From Artocarpus heterophyllus (lineage: Eukaryota; Streptophyta; Magnoliopsida; Rosales; Moraceae): DNA of 64,000 nt. Under the pieces are notes generated by a model. It did not search any database, was not told the origin of the DNA, and was given only the letters and a program-made list of their open reading frames with translations. Positions 1 to 12,133 of this stretch are shown here, piece by piece. Position 1 is the stretch's first letter. Every line of letters begins with the position of its first letter. Position numbers and translations under genes: made by a program. The DNA lies in assembly GCA_025403435.1 (NCBI GenBank), contig JAJQZP010000049.1, positions 377,487 through 441,486 of the forward strand, in the 5' to 3' direction.

Positions 1-1391
1 GTATAGATTCCACCCTTAAGTGACTTAAAGGTCCATCCCTTACCAACCTTTGAATCCTATTCAGGTTAATATGGCCAAGGCGCAAATGCCAAAGATAAGT
101 CTTATTAGAGTGAGAAGTTTTAAGTCTTTTTGAGTTATTATCATTTATCTCAACATTAAGCAATAAGTCCATCTTAGGTTTGATAAAGTATAGATTATTT
201 TGCATCCATCCAGAACAGATAAATATTTGTTTTTACGAATCACCACTTTTTCATTAAAGATACCACGTAGGAGTCTTTAAATAAAGAAGATACAGAAATT
301 AAATTCCTTTTAAATTTAGGAACATAAAAACAATCTCACAAAATTAAATTCCTATAATTATCAAAGTAAAGATGGACATCTCCCACTGCTTCTGCTGAGA
401 CCAAGGATCCATTGCCCATCCGAAGCCTTAAGTCTTCACGAAGTAGACTTCTCGTTTCTTTAAATCCCTGCAGAGAAACACAAACATGATTAGTTGTACC
501 AGAATCTATGACCCAGATGTCACTAGATTCCTCAACCAAACAAGTTTCTAAATATAGAAGATCACACCTACCTCCCTTGGAAAGGAAGTCTTTGCAATGC
601 TTCTTTATATGCCTGACCTTACCACAGAAGAAGCACTTAAGCTTCTTTGGGTTCTTCTTCTTCTTCTTCTTGCTCTTGGTAGCAGTAGGAATAGAAGACT
701 TCCCGTTCTCGGCCCGTTGCTTCTTTCCATTCCCAGAGTTAGGATTGGAACCAGAAGCAGCTACCATCTTGGCCTCACCACCAGTAGGAGACTCCCTGAT
801 CAGCAGTTCAAACTCCTGTAACTGTTTCATTAGTTCTGTCAAGGTCATATCCCGTCTATTGCTTAAATTAAAAGTAGCTCTAAACGGAATAAATTCCTTC
901 GACAGAGTCTCAAAGACCATAGTCATCTGAGTTTCAGCATCAATGTCGGCTCCATTAGTTTGAGCCTCAGCGAGGTAACCTATGACCAGCATCATATGCT
1001 CCTTTACAGACGTCCCTGGTCTCTGTCTACAGTTTAAGAGTTTTTGAAGCGCTCCTTGCCGCTTTGTTATGGCCTAGCCTCCGAACATATCCTCAAGATT
1101 ATCCAAGATCTGATTCATAGTCTCATAATCCTGATGTTGAGCTTGCAGCACGTTGTTCATGCTAGCCATAACATAACAGCAGGCCTGATCATTAGCATCT
1201 TTTCAGCGGTCGTACGCTTGGAATTACTCATTACTTGAGTCTCCCGTAGGCTCGGGAGGACAAGGAGTTGTCAGAACATCTTTCAGTTTCTCAAAGGAAA
1301 GGACGATGTCCAGGTTCCATTTCCAATCGTTATAGTTCTCACCGGTTAATTGGTTTTTGTCAAGTATCGATGATAAAGCGTTTTTAGACAT
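1..1391 (-). pseudogene. copia A gag-protease (broken)
   Basis: Encodes the start of a copia polyprotein: capsid/nucleocapsid then aspartic protease. Translation starts at 1391 (MSKNALSSIL...) and shows the gag pattern ENYNDWKWNLDIVLSF. An in-frame stop ends this first piece at 1224. A frame lying at 995-336 continues with capsid sequence, a lysine-rich stretch, a CCHC zinc knuckle (CFFCGKVRHIKKHC) and the protease motif DSGTTNHVC. Below 336, in other frames, residues resembling the pre-integrase region continue to the window edge. Several stops and frameshifts make it non-functional. The motif order is diagnostic of Ty1/copia; the exact lineage is not clear. Confidence 0.8.
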
Positions 1392-1554
1392 TTTCAATCT
1401 ACAACAAAGAATCATATACCAAACATAAGCAAACATATATAATAATTTAGTAAGATAACACAATCATGTAAAATCATACAAATGTGTTTATGTGTCAAAA
1501 CCTTGAAAATATCACAACCTTACAACGATAATTCCCAACTCATAATTCAACAAG

Positions 1555-1860
1555 CTCCTAGGGGAGTCATGCTAAATTCAATCAGAAACATGGATCCCCT
1601 CCTGATTAATATATGCCATCCAGGACCCGTATGATCCAGCATATACTAATAATCGTTTCTTTGGCCATTAATTTTATTAACAGAGCTCCTAGGGGAGATT
1701 AATAATAAAATTAACGTGAGTGTATAACCACCGTTTCAATATTTTATCCATGATTTATAATCACCACCTAGGGGTGTGCAACCATAAATCATACTAAAAT
1801 ACCTTATCCTTTCAGAGATCCAATCTAGTAATGATAGAAATCCCTTCCTAGGGGTCGGGA
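1555..1860 (-). repeat. iterated hairpins with CCTAGGGG apex
   Basis: Four copies of CCTAGGGG lie at about 1557, 1688, 1768 and 1848. At 1555-1566 and 1686-1697 the apex is CTCC-TAGG-GGAG; at 1766-1777 it is CACC-TAGG-GGTG, so the stem bases changed together. The second apex is flanked by ATTAATTTTATTAA (1667-1680) and TTAATAATAAAATTAA (1699-1714). The third has perfect 9 bp arms ATGATTTAT (1750-1758) and ATAAATCAT (1784-1792). This is likely RNA structure in the element leader. Confidence 0.6.
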
Positions 1861-2349
1861 CCACCATGTTCTTCCTATGGACCAACGATGAAGGCCTTCG
1901 ATCCTTTCTTCGAAAACCTTCTCCCACTCAAAATTTTTTTTTTTGAAGTCAAGGTTTTATTTTAAAATTATGCATGAACAATTTTAATATGAGTGGCACT
2001 CCCTATCCTATATGACATGTTATCAATATACATGGTAAATCATATTATAATGCAGACAAGCAAAGCAATCAAGCAAAGCTACAAGCAAAATAATAATAAC
2101 CGTAATATTATGGTTCCACCCTAGAGAATAGAAAACTAAGATTACAAGAGAATAATTGAGACATTTTTTGATTCTTCATCCTTGAATCCTCAAGCTATAT
2201 CCTTCTTCATGTAATATCCATCTTCAAGTCTTCAATCCCGTATGAATCGAATACTTCATATTTCCGGTCATATCCAAATTTAATGTTTCTCTGAATCGTC
2301 CCAAAAATAAAATTAAAACTGCACCTGGAAAAATTGCACCTTTTCTGGA

Positions 2350-2571
2350 CACCCAGCAGCTCTCGGTCTGCAGGCCGATCTGGGTGATCGGCCTGCTGAT
2401 CTGATACATCGGTCTGCCGATCCATGTAGGTTCGACCTGCCAAACTGAAACTTCGGCCTGCCGGCAGAGCACCAAATTTTCTGCCCCACTGTCGGCCTAC
2501 CGAACCATACGTCCGGCCTGCCGATCTGTGACCTTTGACCTGTCGAACTGTGAAGTCTGGCATGCCGACCG
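2350..2571. repeat. GC-rich CGGCCTGCCGA iteron cluster in copia A leader
   Basis: About ten degenerate copies of an 11-14 bp unit (for example tcggcctgccgatc, and its reverse form) lie in an otherwise AT-rich leader. The unit is close to self-complementary. Related clusters occur in the LTR of this copy (3593-3650) and in the other copia A copies (26108-26185, 27208-27445, 35183-35267). Confidence 0.7.
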
Positions 2572-3057
2572 AGTAGAAAACCCTCAATCTAGAAAATACA
2601 ATTTTAATGCAATTCATCAATTTTATTTTCAACAATTCAAAAACATAAAATTAGAGACTCAGGAAATACCTAGAGGCTCCATTATCAATCTTCTAGATCC
2701 GTCTTCTCCAAATAATTATTTAATTACAAAATTCTTACAAATTAAAAATTAAATAACAATTCTTAGACGGAGATGATAGTCCGCCATCTAATTACATGAA
2801 AAACCTAGATACACATTCTAACTTCTAAGGAACCATAACCGGTATGAATTAATTAATTAATAAATAATTAAACAATGATTTAATCAACCATAATTAATTA
2901 ATAAACATTCACCACATAATCCATGACAACATATATATTATATAGAAACCTAGAGTGCCATCTCCCTATAAAATTCAATTCAAGCATAGGAGAGATTAAG
3001 ATCACAAAATTTATGCATATAACATAATCACAAACTTGCAAATTTATGTAAAAACCT

Positions 3058-3071
3058 CGTCTTTGATACCA
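3058..3071 (-). promoter_or_regulatory. primer binding site, copia A
   Basis: On the minus strand TGGTATCAAAGAC lies two bases inside the LTR end. It resembles the initiator-methionine tRNA 3' end complement (TGGTATCAGAGC) usual in plant copia elements, with a mismatch. The second copia A copy has TGGTATCAAAGCC at the same place (26701). Confidence 0.7.
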
Positions 3072-3073
3072 AT

Positions 3074-5088
3074 TGTTGGAAACAAAGTGCGCAGCGAAAT
3101 TTAAAAATTTTTTTTCATTAGAGTAATTTCCAAAACACAAGTTTGACATGTTATATGTATAAATTAGACAGATCTTGCTAACCTCAGTGTGCCGAAGAAC
3201 CTCCACAACCTGTGTAGAGAAGTAACGTTCCAGAAGAGCCTCAACCAACTGGTCTTCTTTGCTATTCTCTATCCATAACCGGAGTGAGTGTGGGCTCACA
3301 TGTACAGTTCTCCCACTGGTGACTCTCCTTCCAACCAATAGAGAGAACCCAAAGCTAGTGTTTGTGATTTGTGAACAAAAGCTCTCAGGGAGTTTTCAGA
3401 TGCTCACTAGAAGAGTATCACTCTTAATCTCTCAAATTGATCTGAGTGAATCATGAGACTCACTCCCTTTTTATACCTATTGGTCCTGAGGTCAGTCCAT
3501 ATCAGATTAGGTCTCAAAAACTCAAAACAGAATCAAGTTCGGATCAATATCTGATAAGATCCGTGTGAAAACGCATAATCTTATCTCTCGCTGATCGGCA
3601 GGCCGAACATTCTGATCGGCAGGCCGAACACGTCATCCGGCAGGCCGAACTCCTGAGAAAAAATCTCCGCAAATCTTTTATTTTCCACCCGAGATTCTAA
3701 AGGATAAAGTCTCAGTTTTGATTCAAATAACCCAATAGAGAAGATACCTGATCAAAACAAACTTTATCAAGATAATCTCTAAGAAAATAAATAAATTCAC
3801 AATAATTCTACAAGTTTATCTTGATCTAATTTATCCAAAATTAAATCAACCGATAAACAGACAAGAATTATCTAATCGCAATAATTCAACAAGTTTATCT
3901 TGAACTAATTTCTTACAAAATTAATTCAACCGATAAACAGATATGAATTATTTGATTCTTACAAATTTTAAACCAATTTGATAAATCCGACATAAGTCAC
4001 CAATTATTGGAAAAGCACGCCGTGTCGTTACAGGACTTTGTGAACTAGCAAAGGGGACCAAAATGGACCTATAAAGTTCAAGCTCATGATAATTATGAAA
4101 CCCAATATCCCATATATACATTTCACAATTATCAACTCCAACGCTACTCCACTAAAAGCTTGAAGCTGCACTCTCGAACTTTATAGAATTACGAAGCTCG
4201 TGTAGCTAAGTCTCCATGACATATCATAGTGCATCGTATCCCCATATGATAATCCATAATCAGCTTAAGGACAAGTTCTGTCTTACCTTCTCGATTATTT
4301 TTATCTTACGTTCCATTGTCTCACCATTAGAAAACTTACCATCCAAAGATAGTATACCATTTGGTTACACCTATGTATCCAAATGGTTGAGCGCTCCAGT
4401 TTTCCAATTACAGGACAACGTATATAGGAGGATATCATTACTCCTAAAGAGGAGCTATGGATTCCATATCTATGAATAACAAGTCTACGCTATCAAGAGT
4501 CATGCCTCCAATGTACCGGCATGCATACCACTATAGAGATGTGGGAGTCACCCATTGGTACAACAAAAGACACAAGTCGAGACAACGGGCCCACTATTCA
4601 TCTCAAGATTAAGATACAATACAAATGATTGTCTAAAGTGAATCGATTTGCCAAGACAGAATTATTAATCCAAATCAATTCACTTTATGTCCTGATCCAA
4701 CACATCGTCGCCTGTGACAATGTGCCAATGTTTCTATTCATGGAGTCCAACTCCAATGGCCAAGACAAACCATCTCCCAAAAAGGGATATAGACAACATA
4801 ACAATCTTTACATGAATAAAGCGCCCAACTTTATTCCCTCGATTATGGATCATATGTTTTAGACCATCACCTTAAGAATCGTGTCTTCCACATAATCAGT
4901 CCATCATATGCCCAATTCTTAAGGTTTAGACTGACAATCTCAGACTACTGTTTGCTTATCATACATTCAACAAATATGAACATAAAGAGGACAAGATTTG
5001 ATATATATAAATAAATAAATTCTTTATTGATAAAAATGTCTCCAAAAACGTATTACATTTTTACTCCTTAGGGCATACATGTCTAACA
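3074..5088 (-). repeat. copia A 5' LTR (2015 bp)
   Basis: On the minus strand it begins TGTTAGACATGTATGCCC and ends TTTGTTTCCAACA, with TG...CA ends and a terminal TGTTnG/CcAACA inverted repeat. The boundaries were fixed by comparison with the solo LTR at 33751-35784. It holds the CGGCAGGCCGA iterons at 3593-3650. Antisense to the element are two open frames (3259-3456 and 4216-4479) that are kept in other copies. Confidence 0.85.
3593..3650. repeat. CGGCAGGCCGA triple iteron in LTR
   Basis: Three direct copies of a gatCGGCAGGCCGAac-type unit lie about 20 bp apart in the LTR of copia A. The solo LTR has four related units at 35183-35267. The position near the transcribed end of the LTR suggests a regulatory or RNA-structure role; this is inference. 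Confidence 0.7.
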
Positions 5089-5159
5089 ACTTCCCTCTAG
5101 GGAGGTATTAAGTTCTAATTATTGGCTACGTCATGTACCCATCGTCATTTGTGGAAGAG

Positions 5160-8010
5160 AATTGTATATCGATTTAATAGTAATTGATATACAAGATTAT
5201 AATGTTATCTTGGGAATGGATTTCTTAGGAAAGTACACTGCCAAGAATAGATGCCAACATCATAAGGCTACATTTCGACCTTCCAGAAGTGAGAAGTTTG
5301 TGTATTCGGGGAAGATTCTTAAGGCTCTAAAGGCGCTAATTTTGGCATTGAAAGCAAGAAAGATGTTGGAAAGTGGATGTACCGGTTATCTGGTGAATTT
5401 ATTAAATAAAGATCAGGAGGCTCAGTTAGGACCAAAGAATGTCCGCATAGTAAAAGAATCGTTGACATGTTTTCAGATGAATTACCGGGCTTACCACCGG
5501 AGTGAGAGATTTTGTTCGAGATTCAATTGACGCTAGGTACAGCCTTGATTTCAAAGGCATCATATCATATGGCTCCAGGAGAACTCAAAGAGCTTCAGGT
5601 ACAATTACAAGAATTGCTGGACAAAGGGTTTATTTGGCAGAGTCATTCCCCATGGGGAGCACTAGTTTTATTCGTCAAGAAGAAAGATGGAACCTTACGG
5701 ATGTGCATTGATTACTGGAAATTGAAGAAGGTCACGATTAAAAACAAATATCCACTCCCAAGGATTGATGACTTATTTGATCAATTGAAAGGAGCATCGG
5801 TATTTTCAAAGATTGACTTACGCTATAGATATTGTCAACTTTGAGTCAAGGAAGAGGACGTACTAAAGAGAGCATTCTAAACACGTTATGGGAATTATGA
5901 ATTCTGTGTTATGCCATTCAGATTGACTAATGCCCTGCAACCTTTATGGATCTTATGAATTGGATTTTCAAGGATTATCTCGAAAATTTTGTTATCATTT
6001 TTATCGATGACATCCTTATCTATTCAAGAACGCCGGGGGAACATGAGAAACACTTGAGGATTACGCTACAATTGTTAAGAAAACATTAGTTGTATGCCAA
6101 GTTCACAAAATGTGAATTTTGGTTGAAAAAAGTTCATTTCCTAAGACATGTGGTGTCACAAGATGGATTATATGTTGATCCTTCCAAAGTTGAAGCAGTA
6201 AATAAATGGCCCACACCGAAGAGTGTTACTGAAATTAGGAGTTTCCTCAATTTAGCAGGCTATTATCGACATTTTGTAGAAGGATTCTCTAGACTTGCAG
6301 CACCATTTACAACTCTTACATGGAAAGCAACAAAGTATGAATGGACTAAGAAGTGTGAAGAAAGCTTCCAAGAGTTAAAAAGGTGACTCACAAGTGCAAC
6401 AGTAGTGACTATACCTGATCCGGACCTAGAAATTTTGTGATCTACAGTGATGTGTCAAAAAGGGGATTGGGAGCCGCACTTATGCAAAATGGAAAAGTTA
6501 TTACATATGCATCTCGACAAGTAAAGGGCCATGAAAGGAACTATCCAACGCATGACTTAGAGTTAGCGATGATCGTATTTGCACTGAAGATTTGACATCA
6601 CTATTTGTATAGAGCTAAATGTGAGATTTATACCGACCACCAGAGTCTGAAGTACATTTCCACCCAGAAGGAGCTCAATATGAGACAGCGAAAATGGCTC
6701 AAGCTAGTTAAGGATTATGACTGCAAAATTTTATACCACCCTAGAAAGGCTAACCAAGTAGTAGATGCACTAAGTTGTAGAACAATGTCTTCGCTTGCAA
6801 TGGTGCAGTTAATACCAAGACCCCTTTAGAAAGACTTCATAAAAGCGAGAAAAGAGATAATCACAGGAGGACTAGCCAATCTATCGTTTCAACCAACTAT
6901 CTTGGAGAATTTGAAGGAGCGACAAGAAGCAAATCCATCACTGCTCAAATATAAGAATGAGGTCCTTGAGAACAAAGAAGCAAAATTTAGCATCTTGGAA
7001 GATGGCATTCTCCATTATGAAGGTAGATTATGTGTTCCCAACGATGAAGAGTTAAAGAGGCAGATATTGGAAGAGGCTTATGAAGCACCGTATGCTGCTC
7101 ATCTAGGAGCTACCAAAATGTACCAAGATTTGAAAGAGCACTATTGGTGGCATGGAATGAAGAATGACATTGCGAGATTCATCAACAAATGTCTCATGTG
7201 TCAAAAAGTGAAGGCTAAACATCAACGACCGACAAGCAAACTACAAAAAATTGAAATCCCAGAATGGAAATGGGACCAGATAACTATGGATCTGGTAACT
7301 GGGTTACCCAAAACTACAGGAGGACACGATGCTATATGGATTATCGTGGACAGATTGACCAAATCAGCACCCTTTTACCCATTAAACTTAGCTGCCTTGT
7401 AGAACGATTAGCCAAACTGTACGTTGCCTAGATAGTTAGGTACCATGGAATTCCAAAGTCCATTATTCTAATCAGGATGGCTGGTTCACTTCCAAGTTTT
7501 GGAGGAGCATTCACCAAGCAATAGGAACGAAGCTGACCTTTAGTACAACCTTCCACTCTCAAACGGACGGTCAGCCTAAAAGGACTATTCAAACTCTGGA
7601 AGATATGCTGAGAGCCTGTGTGCTAGATTTCAAAGGAGGATGGGATAAAAAGCTTCCATTAATCGAATTTGCTTACAATAATAGCTATCAAACCTTTAGA
7701 GGGATGGCTCCATACAAAGCTCTCTACGGGGGAAGATGTAGATTGCCACTGCATTGATATGAAGCTAGAGAAAAGATGTTATCGACGATAGATTTTGTGC
7801 AAAGGATGACGGAGGATGTGAAACTAATCCGTCAACCAATGGAAACTGCTTTTAGTCATTAGAAGAGTTATGCAGATCGGTGATGAAGACCCCTAGAGTT
7901 CCAAGTAGGAGATTTGGTCTTCCAGAAGGTAACGCCAATGAAAGGAATAATAAGGTTTGGAAAGAGAGGAAAACTCGGCCCAAGATTTGTTAAGTTTACC
8001 ATATCAATGG
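5160..8010 (+). pseudogene. gypsy pol: protease-RT-RNase H-integrase remnant
   Basis: The pieces in order are: protease C-terminus (VILGMDFLGKY, about 5195); linker ELPGLPPE (about 5480); RT finger and palm ([17 protein letters not shown] at 5641, [25 protein letters not shown]); RT active site as FIDDILIYS (about 6000); RT thumb ([20 protein letters not shown]); RNase H ([10 protein letters not shown], 6631); integrase zinc finger with paired Cys (CLMCQKVKAKH, 7192); integrase core (WKWDQITMDLVTGLP, 7267; HPQTDGQP, 7555; FAYNNSYQ, 7665); and integrase tail GKRGKLGPRF (about 7960). Many stops and frameshifts (for example at 5842, 6386 and 7400) show long decay. No chromodomain could be read; the frame dissolves after 8000. 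Confidence 0.85.
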
Positions 8011-9071
8011 TTGAATTAAAAACCTTTATGTTATTGACTTATATGTATATTAACTTATGACCTATATATGTAATTATATTATTATTGTTAATGACATTAG
8101 GATATCTAGCACATCTAGCTTGATGAGGACATTGCAGCCATCCACTTATCAGCTTTGCTTTGAAAATATGGTAAGTAGAAATTCATTTCAACTGCATCAC
8201 AAGATTGTCGTTGTAATATGTATGATTTACTATATTACTTGTATTCATGGCATAAAGGCACATGTATAGTTTTCAAATGAAAATCATTGTACTATGAGAA
8301 AGAGATTTTTTGTATGTGCGCTATGTAGTTAGCTTGTAAGCGGCCTTGATTAAGTTCCATGGGTAGCTTGGAACTCGGGTGGTTTCATGGGGTTGCCTGA
8401 GACCATTTTTTGGAACTTTTGGTAGTTCCTAGGATCAAGGAACTGCAGTGTCTTATGGGGTTGCCTGAGGCACTATAGCCCAGTAAAGGTTCGTTAGTAC
8501 GCATACATGCTTTTAATAGGGCTAAGCGGTGACTCATGGCATACATAATTATACGCGCATTAAATGTTTTTATGATATGACAAGTACAATGAATATGTTA
8601 TGAGCCCATACATGATGCCACTACGATGAATTGCATAGCTTCTACTTACTGGGCATTAGCTTATTTCCTTTCATCTTGTGATGCAGATGAGGGTAAATCC
8701 CAGTGGAGATGATCTAAAGGTCAACTGGCACGCTCTACGTTCTTGTGACTCTATGTATGTGGACACTACTGACCTTATATGAGCATACTTTTGTTTACAC
8801 TTCATATTTTGGTACTTGTACGTATGATGGGGTTGTTATAAGTACGGTTCGGGTGGCGTTTCATTTTGATATGTAAATTATTGTAAATATTTATCGCCAC
8901 CCTTCTTTTGTAAGTATAGACATGTGATTGTTTATAAATTACAAGGCTTTCCAAAAAGTTCAAATTTGCCCTCTATTTTCTTAAGTAATTTATTTGTGTT
9001 TAAGTAAAATATTGCACCGTCTAGCTTGATTATATGTATTAGCAGTGTGATTAAGTTAGGCAGGCATCACA
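8011..9071 (+). repeat. probable 3' LTR region of the chromovirus-like element
   Basis: Noncoding DNA just downstream of integrase. It shows the layout of Tekay-like LTR 3' regions: ATGGGGTTGCCTGAG twice (about 8397 and 8456), then a CTTACTGGGCATTAGCT stretch (8648) with a similarly built but not identical counterpart in the solo LTR at about 15985. It may end at GGCAGGCATCACA (9059-9071). Neither boundary has a partner in the window, so the call is tentative. Confidence 0.4.
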
Positions 9072-9529
9072 TGTTTCTTCTTATTTTTATTTTGTTTATC
9101 TAATTTGGTTTTATTTATGTTTTTCTTTTGTTTTCTTATAAATTATTTGTTATAATTTGTTATGACATTGAACTTGATTAATTTGGGTATGTTAGTTTAA
9201 GGTTTATTTTGTTATTTAGCTAATTAGGTTTAGTTTATGTTTTACAAGTGGCTATTATTTGAAATAAGTTATAAATTATTTGTAGGATTTGTTGTGAAAT
9301 TGGTGGATTTTTGGTATGTTAGATTTAGTTTTCCTTTTTTATTTAGCTAACTAGGTTTAATTCATGTTTTTCAAGTAGATTTATTATTGGAAATTGTTTG
9401 AGATTAGTTACAAATTTGTTGTTGTTGGACAATTTTAGCATTGTTATGAGATTAAATAAATTTTGAATTGATTTTATAGCAATGCATAAAAATGGATGTA
9501 TAATAATGGGAGGAGAGATGAACATGAGA

Positions 9530-12133
9530 AAGGGTTGAGTATTTTGTTGCTTTTGTGAAGGTTGGTGTCAAAGAGAGTATGATTCATTATCCTTGAGTTG
9601 ATTGTGCAGACATTAGAAGGCAATCATATGATGATATTAAGTTTCATTTGTATCTGTCTGGGATTTATTGAACTTATCAAATATGGACATGGCATCGTGA
9701 GGAAGTCTCAACTTCATCATCAGTGGTGAGGGGGGAATGTCCTTGTTAGTCATGTTGATGAGGATGATCATGATGCTAACATGGTTGGCATGATGAATGA
9801 TATGATAGAAGAGTTTGTGCATTGGTTGGAGTTATTTGAGACAATTATTGAAGACATGGAGACATCGTTACATAGTAAGTGTTTGAAGTATACAAAACTA
9901 TCCAGTTTGACTAGATTATGGAATTTGAAGGCATCGAGTGGATGGTCCAATTCAAGTTTCAAGGAACTTTTAGGATTTTTACATGATACGATTCTAAATA
10001 ATAATAAAGTATCGACAAGTATATACGAGAAGATACATGCTTGCCTAAATGATTGTGTAGAACCAAGGAATCCTCATCTTACTTTATCTGCTTATGGAAT
10101 GAATCCTCATAGTAACCAAAATACCAAGCATGGTACTTGGCTAGTCATTCTTATCAACTACAATATTTTACCAAACTTGTGCATGAAGTGAAAGTGCTTG
10201 ATGCTAAATTTATTGATCTCCAGCCCAAATCAACCAGGAAATGATATTGATGTATACCTGGCATCGTTGATCGATAATTTGAGGAGATTGTGGGAAAGTA
10301 GTATACAAGTCTAAGATGCTTATCGTGAGGAGACCTTCACACTATGAGTAATGTTAATATGGATTATTAATGATTATCCTATATGTTGAAACCTATGCAG
10401 GTGCAAGGTCAAGAGTTCAATAAGTTGTCCTGTTTATATGACAGAAAAATTTTTATTTTGGTTGAAGTATGGTAAGAAGATAGTTTACGATGCCCATAGA
10501 TGGTTTTGCCCTAGAAGTCATCCATATTGTAGAAAGAAGAAAGCAGTTAGTGGCAAGATTAAAGAAAGACAACCTCCTCTGTTGATAGGTGACTAGATGT
10601 TTGAAATTGTGAGGAATATCAAAGTGGTTTTTGGAAAGCCCAAAAATAATAAGAATGTGCCAGTAGGAGAAAAACCATTGAAGAAGAAGTCAAATTTCTT
10701 TCAACTTCCATACTTGGTACTCTTTTCATTCATCACAGATTAGATCTTATTCACATTGAGAAGAACTTTTGTGAATCGATAATGGGTATATTTCTTGACA
10801 TTACCAGCAAAACTAAAGACAATCTCAATGCACGGTTAGTTCTTATCAAAATGAAAATAAGAGGTGATTTAGCTCCCGAGAAAAGGGGTGCTTAGACTTA
10901 CTTGCCTCCAGCAAAGTACACCTTATCGAGACAAAGTTTTGTTTCTTCTTCAACTTTATTTGCTCTAAGGTGATAGATCCAATAAAATTAGATACAATGC
11001 AAGTAAAGTTGATGAAGACCTTATGCATGCTTGATAAGTACTTTCCACCATTGTTTTTTGACATAATGATTCACTGAACAGTCACTTAGTATGTGAAGTT
11101 AGGCTTTGTGGGCTGGTGTACTTAGGTGGATAGCCATTTTGAAAGATATATGCAGATTTTAAAGGGTTATGTCAAGAATCAAAATAGGCTAAAAGGCTGC
11201 AGTATAGCGAATTACATAGCAAAAGAAGCTATGGAGTTTTGCTCAAATTACTTGTCCAATATTGAAGCAATCAGTTTGCCAAGGAAGGTTAACATTGAGC
11301 CAAAAGCAATTAACATTGAGCCAAAAGCAATGTCTGCTAGTACTCCGTCATCTGTCTCTTGTAAGGAATGGGAGCATGCATGTCTTCACATTTTGTACAA
11401 TACTCATGTGGTTGAAGTAGTCATAGAGGTCAACATGAAAAAAATAAAAGATGCAAATCCCAAAAGAGGGAGGAATGAAAAATACTTGCAAGATGAACAC
11501 AACAACACTTTTGCTAGCATGGATACAAGCACATGTACATAACAAGGCTCGGGAGTCTCGAAGCAAAGATGTCGTAGAAGACTTGTTTAATTTTGCCAGA
11601 GGGCCCTCTCTTATAGTTATTAGATATACTTCGTATTCAATAAATGGTTATACCATTTACACTCATGAAATAAATGAGATGTACTTGGTCCAAAATAGTC
11701 GTATTGTCATCATGCCAATTCCATGAATGTTTCTTCCTTCAAAAAGAGAAGAATTTTGTGTATAGAATAATGACCTACTATGGTTATGTTGATGATGTAT
11801 ATATGGAAACCTGACTATTGCAGACTGCGATCAATTCTTTTTAAGTGGAAGTGGGCCAACAGTAACTACATGAACGTTGATAATGACCACATTACGGTAG
11901 TAGAATTTAGAATATTAGATTACAAGAATGATTCGTTCATCATGGCATTGAAAGCTAAACATGTATTCTATACCACTGATCCTAAAGAGTTGGAGTTGTT
12001 ATTAGTCATGCCGTTGAAGCCAAGAATAATTAGTGATGTTGATGAGGATAATGATCAATATAGTGATATTTCATCTTTTAGCAAAGGAATGACATTAATG
12101 GAGGAGGCTAATGCTTTCGATTATAACGATTAA
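9530..12133 (+). pseudogene. CACTA transposase (TNP2-like), broken
   Basis: Cut-and-paste transposase remnant. In order: the N-terminal transposase-associated region (about 9545-9700, read across a stop, including YQIWTWHRE); the core (9781-10191: CLKYTKLSSLTRLWNLK, GWSNSSFKELL, KIHACLNDC); QPGNDIDVYL (about 10230); then LIHIEKNFCESIMG (about 10750) and TYLPPAKYTLS (about 10900). DUF4218-like sequence follows (FERYMQILKGYVKNQNR at about 11140, NYIAKEAMEFCSNYLSN), then WLQDEHN-like residues (about 11490), a DUF4216-like tail (11600-11725, NGYTIYTHE) and DDPF/QAKQVFY-like residues (about 11930-11975). Domain order and spacing fit the family; stops and frameshifts throughout make it a pseudogene. 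Confidence 0.75.

Larger units (their letters stand above)
1392..3057 (-). other. copia A leader (untranslated region between PBS and gag)
   Basis: About 1.67 kb lie between the primer binding site and gag with no convincing coding capacity. The part nearest gag holds hairpins with CCTAGGGG apices (1555-1860). The middle (about 2350-2571) holds a GC-rich cluster of CGGCCTGCCGA-like repeats. The 1880-3057 part is recognisable again, in the other orientation, at 26714-27959. Short reading frames at 2207-2635 are built from the repeat cluster and are probably not genes. Confidence 0.7.
1..5088 (-). mobile_element. Ty1/copia retrotransposon 'copia A', 5' part, cut by window edge
   Basis: Read on the minus strand, the element runs LTR (5088 to 3074), primer binding site, a leader of about 1.7 kb, then gag and protease to the window start. 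Integrase, reverse transcriptase and the second LTR lie outside the window. Three more copies of the same LTR occur at 21536, 25040 and 33751, so this is a multi-copy family here. It abuts decayed gypsy pol sequence at 5089, which suggests it inserted into that older element; the far TSD is not visible. Confidence 0.85.
5089..9071 (+). mobile_element. decayed Ty3/gypsy chromovirus-like element
   Basis: Plus-strand gypsy remnant without 5' LTR or gag. It starts in the protease, directly next to the copia A LTR, and runs through reverse transcriptase, RNase H and integrase, then into LTR-like noncoding DNA. The motif style (ELPGLPPE, HPQTDGQ, FGKRGKLGPRF) is that of plant chromoviruses, probably Tekay/Del-like. 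The right end at about 9071 is a guess. Confidence 0.7.

Noticed and set aside
508..930. 140-residue plus-strand frame
   Set aside because: Lies antisense to the copia A gag zinc-knuckle region; its Phe/Leu-rich stretch is the complement of the gag lysine run.
2207..2635. 142-residue minus-strand frame rich in Arg, Asp and Pro
   Set aside because: Composition comes from the CGGCCTGCCGA iteron cluster in the leader; no domain and not kept in copy 2.
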